Source: Flavobacteriales bacterium UBA4474 (lineage in GTDB: Bacteria > Bacteroidota > Bacteroidia > Flavobacteriales_D > Sanyastnellaceae). Taken from it: 9,929 nt of DNA. The DNA is taken from NCBI GenBank assembly GCA_002389295.1, contig DGOE01000105.1, positions 1 to 9,929 of the forward strand, written 5' to 3'. Below are positions 6,684-9,929 of this stretch, one piece after another. A program made the position numbers and the translations under genes. Numbering within the stretch: the first letter of the stretch is position 1; each line of letters starts with the position of its first letter. The notes under the pieces are model-generated. The model searched no databases, was not told the origin of the DNA, and saw only the letters and a program-made list of their open reading frames with translations.

Positions 6684-8183
6684 ATGCGTCCACTACCGTT
6701 CTCTGTTTTCCAGAAGTCATGCGCCCCGCTGTTGGTCTTGTTGTTGGCCGCCGCGATTCCGGTGGGCGCTTTACACGGCCAGTCTGCCGAATTGCGTTTC
6801 AGCATCAAAGGCATGGCCGAAGGCGATACGGTCTTCTTGGCCAACTACTATGGCAACAAGATGTACTACGCGGATACGGCGGTGGTCGGAGCGAAGGGCA
6901 AGTTTCAGTTCCCCTCCCCCCCTGCTGAGAAAGGGGGCAAATACGGCCTGGTGCTTCCCGAGAATGGATTCGTGGAGATGATTGTCACAGGCAACAACAT
7001 CGAGTTGGAAGCCGACCGTGCCAACCTCCCCGGCAGTGTTGTGGTGAAGACGGGACGCGACACGGAGTTGTTCTACGATTACCTGGGGTTCATCCAAGAC
7101 ATGCGGGAGAAGCGCGCACCGATTGATGCCCGCGCTCAGGATTCCACGATGACCGAGGCTGAAAAGGCGCAGTTGACGCAGGACCTCCAGGTGCTCAACC
7201 TCCAGGTGGAAGCCGAACAGGACCGCATCCAAGAGGAGCACGGGTCGACCTTGTTTGCCAAGATGATCCGGCTCGTCCGTGAGCCGGATGTTCCCGACGC
7301 TCCTTATGATGCTGCCAACCCTCAACTCTGGCGGTACTACAAGTTCCGCAGCATGTACTGGGACAGGTTGGATTTTGCCGATGGCAGGTTGGTGCGCGAC
7401 CCGGCGCTGCACAATCTTTTGGAACAATACTGGAATGGCGTGATGCCGCAATTGCCAGACACGGCTTTGGCCGAGGTCAACAAGCTCATTTCTCGGGCCA
7501 AGTCGGACCCCGACATGTTCAAGTACTTCGTCCACTTCTTTACTTTTTCTGCGGAGAAGAGCCAGGTGATGTGCATGGACAAGGTTTTTGTGGACCTCGT
7601 GGACCGCTATTACGCTTCGGGCATGGCCGATTGGCTAAATGAGGAGCAGTTGAAAAAAGTGATGGACCGCGCGGAGGACCTGCGCTATGCCCTGTGTGGG
7701 AACCGCATCCCCAATGTCATTCTTCCCGACACCACCCAGCAAGAGTGGGTGAGCCTGTACGATGTGGAATCGGAGTACACGCTGTTGTCGATTTGGGAGT
7801 CCACGTGTGGCCATTGCAAGAAGGAGATGCCCAAACTGGAGGAACTGTATGCCGAATGGCACCCCAAGGGTCTGGAGATCTATGCCATCGGCAATGACTT
7901 CGAGCCGGAGCCTTGGTTGAAGTTCCTGCGCACCAAGGATATCGGGGATTGGATCCACGTCTCTGACAACCCCGAAATCAATGCAGCTGATAGCGCTACC
8001 GCATTGATCATGGCGGGTGTGACCACGCTGCAAAGCCTGAACTTCCGCACGACGTTCGATGTGTATGCGACGCCCAAGATGTTTTTGCTCGATCGCGACA
8101 AGAAGGTCATCGCCAAACAGGTCGGCGCTGAGCAAATCAGTGAGATCCTGATGAGAATGGAAGCGGAAAAGGCCCGTCAGTAA
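6684..8183 (+). CDS. periplasmic TlpA-like thioredoxin with DUF4369/DUF5106-type N-terminal region
   Basis: Exported thiol-disulfide oxidoreductase-like protein of 499 residues. Residues 1-33 form a signal peptide (core APLLVLLLAAAIPVGAL, cleavage near HGQ) without a lipobox. Residues about 36-120 resemble the DUF4369 beta domain (LRFSIKGMAEGDTVFLANYYG...). Residues about 125-335 are helical and charged and match the DUF5106-type middle region. The C-terminal thioredoxin fold has STCGHCKKEMP with the redox pair CGHC at 375-378 and the cis-Pro loop YATPKMFLLD with Pro464. Family knowledge suggests a role in periplasmic disulfide reduction or cytochrome maturation, but many Bacteroidota paralogues have no known partner. 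The ATG at 6684 is fixed by the signal peptide. It diverges from the Rossmann gene and is followed by a strong terminator at 8247-8283. Confidence 0.9.
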   Translation: MRPLPFSVFQKSCAPLLVLLLAAAIPVGALHGQSAELRFSIKGMAEGDTVFLANYYGNKMYYADTAVVGAKGKFQFPSPPAEKGGKYGLVLPENGFVEMIVTGNNIELEADRANLPGSVVVKTGRDTELFYDYLGFIQDMREKRAPIDARAQDSTMTEAEKAQLTQDLQVLNLQVEAEQDRIQEEHGSTLFAKMIRLVREPDVPDAPYDAANPQLWRYYKFRSMYWDRLDFADGRLVRDPALHNLLEQYWNGVMPQLPDTALAEVNKLISRAKSDPDMFKYFVHFFTFSAEKSQVMCMDKVFVDLVDRYYASGMADWLNEEQLKKVMDRAEDLRYALCGNRIPNVILPDTTQQEWVSLYDVESEYTLLSIWESTCGHCKKEMPKLEELYAEWHPKGLEIYAIGNDFEPEPWLKFLRTKDIGDWIHVSDNPEINAADSATALIMAGVTTLQSLNFRTTFDVYATPKMFLLDRDKKVIAKQVGAEQISEILMRMEAEKARQ

Positions 8184-8246
8184 AGGGTGGCTGCGCCGCA
8201 CCAGGGTGGATGAGAATGCACCCTTTCAGTACCATTTCAATGAAAG

Positions 8247-8283
8247 AAGAAAGCCACGCCTGTTTGGGCGTGGCTTTCTTTTT
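8247..8283. terminator. strong bidirectional terminator between convergent genes
   Basis: A perfect 14-bp stem, aagaaagccacgcc (8247-8260) with ggcgtggctttctt (8267-8280), loop tgtttg, then TTT at 8281-8283 extending a pyrimidine-rich tail. The complementary A-rich flank (8243-8252) gives a T-rich tail on the minus strand too. It lies 63 bp after the stop of the TlpA-like gene and 24 bp past the stop of the convergent repeat protein, so it probably serves both. Nothing else is seen in 8184-8306. Confidence 0.88.
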
Positions 8284-8306
8284 GGGATGAAAACGTGTCT
8301 TTCCGT

Positions 8307-9929
8307 TTACTCACAGACGGCCTCCCAGTATTGCAGGAGGATCAGCAAGTCGGGCGTATTGACGATGCCGTCATTGGAAATGTCGAAATAGCAGGGGCCG
8401 ATGTCGGTGATGACATCAAGGAAGACACACGAGCCATTGTCGAGGTCTGCTGCGGCGCTGTAGTTGACGGCTTCGGAATAGGTGCATCCGAAATACAGTT
8501 CGCTGTCGTTGAAGTCATTGCCATCACAATCTAGGCCTGGCTCCGAATAGAAGCACGAGCCGTCATCAGCCGTGACATTGGCATCGTAGTTACAGGCACC
8601 GATGTAGCTGCACCCAAAGACCTCTTCCCCATCGCACACGCCATTTTCGTTGTAGTCAGGGCAGGTCAACTCTTCTCCGTCACAGATGCCGTTGTCGTTT
8701 TGGTCGCAAGGGCAGTCACCACCGCACACTCCAATGGCGTCTTCTACAGTGCAGCTTCCATTTTCCTCGGTGGCTGCAGGGTTGTAGTTGCACGCCGTGG
8801 GGTCGGTGCACCCAAAAATCTCTGTGCTGTCGCACACGCCGTCACCATCGGTGTCAGCAGTGCAGTCACCATTGCAAACGCCGATGGCGTCCAGCTGGCC
8901 GACGCAGTCGTCCACATCGTCACAAATGCCATCTTCATCTTCATCGGCTGCGCAAGCACCACCGCATTCGCCCAAGGCGTCATTGGCGGCGCAGCTGCTG
9001 TCATCTTCAGTGGCTTCAGGATCAAAGTTGCAGGCTGCGGGGTCGGTGCAGCCCAGGATTTCGGCGTCATCGCAGACTCCGTCTTGATCGACGTCGGCTT
9101 CGCAGTCGCCATTGCAGACGCCGATGGCGTCATAACTGCCGATGCAAGGATCCTCAGTATCGCAAATTCCATCGTCGTCCAAGTCTGCTGGGCAGTTTCC
9201 ATTGCAGTCTCCCAAGGCATCAAAGGAACCCACGCAGGCATCCACATCGTCGCAGATTCCGTCTTCGTCGGCATCAGCTGTACAAGTGCCTCCGCAGACA
9301 TCCAAAGCATCGAGTTCGTCGCAAGAGCCATCGTCATCGGTAGCTGAGGCGTCAAAATTGCATGCGGTCTCATCGGTGCATCCAGGAATTTCATCCACGT
9401 CGCAGATTCCGTCTTCGTCTACGTCACTGAGGCAGTCGCCATTGCAGATGCCCAGGGCGTCGTATTCGCCCACACAATCGTCCACATCGTCGCAAATGCC
9501 ATCGCTGTCCGCATCGGCTGTGCAGCCTCCATTGCAAATGCCGAGCACATCGTAGTCCCCCACGCAGTCGTCCACATCATCGCAGATGTCGTCGTTGTCC
9601 AGATCCGCGGGACACCCACCGTTGCAGATGCCGAGTGCATCGTATTGGCCGACACATGGGTCGTCGTCGTCACAGATGCCATCATTGTCCAGGTCGGACA
9701 AGCAGTCTCCTCCGCAGACCCCGATAGCGTCATCATAAATACAGGAGTCATTGCTGTCGGTGGCCGCAGCGTCAAAGTTGCAGGCGGTCTCATCTTGGCA
9801 GCCGGCGACTTCATCGGCATCACAGACGCCATCGTTGTCCGCATTGTTGTCGACGATCAGCCCCGCTTCACAAGTCTCGCATACGCCATCTACGAAAGTG
9901 CAGAGGGTGTTGTCGGTATCGGTAGTGGG
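8307..9929 (-). CDS. Cys/Asp-rich modular repeat surface protein, TSP3-like Ca-binding repeats, N-terminus beyond window
   Basis: The last 540 residues of a larger protein, with no start codon inside the window that makes sense (a TTG at 9701 lies mid-repeat). It is made of two Cys-rich modules. The 30-residue module reads like ADxDxDGICDDVDDCVG plus xYDALGICNGxC, with four Cys and a thrombospondin type 3-like acidic calcium loop. The 50-residue module has the same beginning and end but a middle GCTDxxACNFDxxA...DDGSC, with six Cys. After ten regular modules (residues 27-406) come two degenerate GC...GSC units and then a 30-residue end, residues 511-540, with DISNDGIVNTPDLLILL, a dockerin-like EF-hand calcium loop flanked by Cys. 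The even Cys count per module suggests disulfides and an extracellular location. Known relatives are large Bacteroidota surface proteins, often called adhesin-like; function here is inferred only. No T9SS sorting domain is recognisable at the end. Confidence 0.85.
   Translation of the reverse strand, partial: PTTDTDNTLCTFVDGVCETCEAGLIVDNNADNDGVCDADEVAGCQDETACNFDAAATDSNDSCIYDDAIGVCGGDCLSDLDNDGICDDDDPCVGQYDALGICNGGCPADLDNDDICDDVDDCVGDYDVLGICNGGCTADADSDGICDDVDDCVGEYDALGICNGDCLSDVDEDGICDVDEIPGCTDETACNFDASATDDDGSCDELDALDVCGGTCTADADEDGICDDVDACVGSFDALGDCNGNCPADLDDDGICDTEDPCIGSYDAIGVCNGDCEADVDQDGVCDDAEILGCTDPAACNFDPEATEDDSSCAANDALGECGGACAADEDEDGICDDVDDCVGQLDAIGVCNGDCTADTDGDGVCDSTEIFGCTDPTACNYNPAATEENGSCTVEDAIGVCGGDCPCDQNDNGICDGEELTCPDYNENGVCDGEEVFGCSYIGACNYDANVTADDGSCFYSEPGLDCDGNDFNDSELYFGCTYSEAVNYSAAADLDNGSCVFLDVITDIGPCYFDISNDGIVNTPDLLILLQYWEAVCE
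8712..9851 (-). repeat. interleaved 150-bp and 90-bp tandem coding repeats
   Basis: In coding order the units are: 150 bp (9702-9851); three of 90 bp (9612-9701, 9522-9611, 9432-9521); 150 bp (9282-9431); two of 90 bp (9192-9281, 9102-9191); 150 bp (8952-9101); one of 90 bp (8862-8951); 150 bp (8712-8861). Every unit has exactly the same length as its class, and each ends in a Cys codon. Nucleotide identity is visibly high in places, e.g. variants of gtcgtccacatcgtcgcaaa recur at about 8900, 9480 and 9560. Further divergent units continue to about 8400. Confidence 0.88.

Noticed and set aside
8700..9347. Long plus-strand open frame opposite the repeat protein, itself repetitive and Ala/Val-rich
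   Set aside because: It mirrors the tandem repeats on the other strand. The repeat period keeps stops out of the antisense frame; there is no family resemblance and no start context.
8307..9701. Independent repeat-protein gene starting at the TTG at 9701
   Set aside because: The frame is open to the window edge, and a complete 50-residue module (9702-9851) precedes this TTG, so it is an internal Leu codon.
8712..9851. CRISPR array or mobile element suggested by regular repeats
   Set aside because: The repeats are 90 and 150 bp, contiguous, in frame and fully coding. There are no spacers, terminal inverted repeats or transposase.
1..9929. A new defence, toxin-antitoxin or biosynthetic system
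   Set aside because: All genes are explained as envelope or secreted proteins or common conserved enzymes on alternating strands. No nuclease, toxin pair, reverse transcriptase or biosynthetic cluster signature was seen.

Overview
The window looks like chromosomal DNA from a member of the Bacteroidota, probably a marine Flavobacteriales-type lineage with fairly high GC. Three things point there: a secreted protein ending in a type IX secretion (T9SS) type A sorting domain, a periplasmic TlpA-like thioredoxin with a long N-terminal DUF4369/DUF5106-type region, and a Cys/Asp-rich surface protein built from 'GCTDxxACNFDxxA...DDGSC' and 'DxDxDGICDD' modules. Start codons generally lack clear Shine-Dalgarno sequences, as is usual in that phylum. 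The genus cannot be named from this sequence alone.

Layout, left to right. (1) Positions 1-2514, minus strand: a secreted M14 zinc carboxypeptidase-like protein followed, with an 8-nt ATGAATGA stop/start overlap, by an HSL-type alpha/beta hydrolase that runs off the left edge. (2) 2540-3130, plus strand: a YqgE/AlgH (UPF0301) protein, divergent from the peptidase with only 25 bp between the preferred starts. (3) 3137-3988, minus strand: a DUF2797 protein, convergent with yqgE (6 bp apart), whose Cys cluster looks degraded. (4) 4029-4928, plus strand: a T9SS-exported protein with a signal peptide and sorting domain. (5) 4948-6646, minus strand: a probable two-gene operon of a YeeZ-like NAD(P)-binding Rossmann protein and a second, unrelated alpha/beta hydrolase. 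(6) 6684-8183, plus strand: the TlpA-like thioredoxin. (7) 8307-9929, minus strand: the C-terminal 540 residues of a modular repeat protein that continues past the right edge.

Genes alternate strand almost one by one, so the intergenic spaces are divergent or convergent. Two strong hairpin terminators serve the convergent ends at about 4954-4988 and 8247-8283. A perfect 7-1-7 bp palindrome lies in the 37-bp divergent space at 6647-6683. Four products carry export signals or are clearly extracellular (peptidase, T9SS protein, TlpA-like protein, repeat protein), so the region is biased toward cell-envelope and secreted functions. The genes do not form one obvious pathway, and I see no defence system, mobile element, CRISPR array, tRNA or rRNA.

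The most notable structure is the repeat protein. Its 50-residue modules are separated by runs of 3, then 2, then 1, then 0 copies of a 30-residue module, an orderly countdown with no length drift in any copy.
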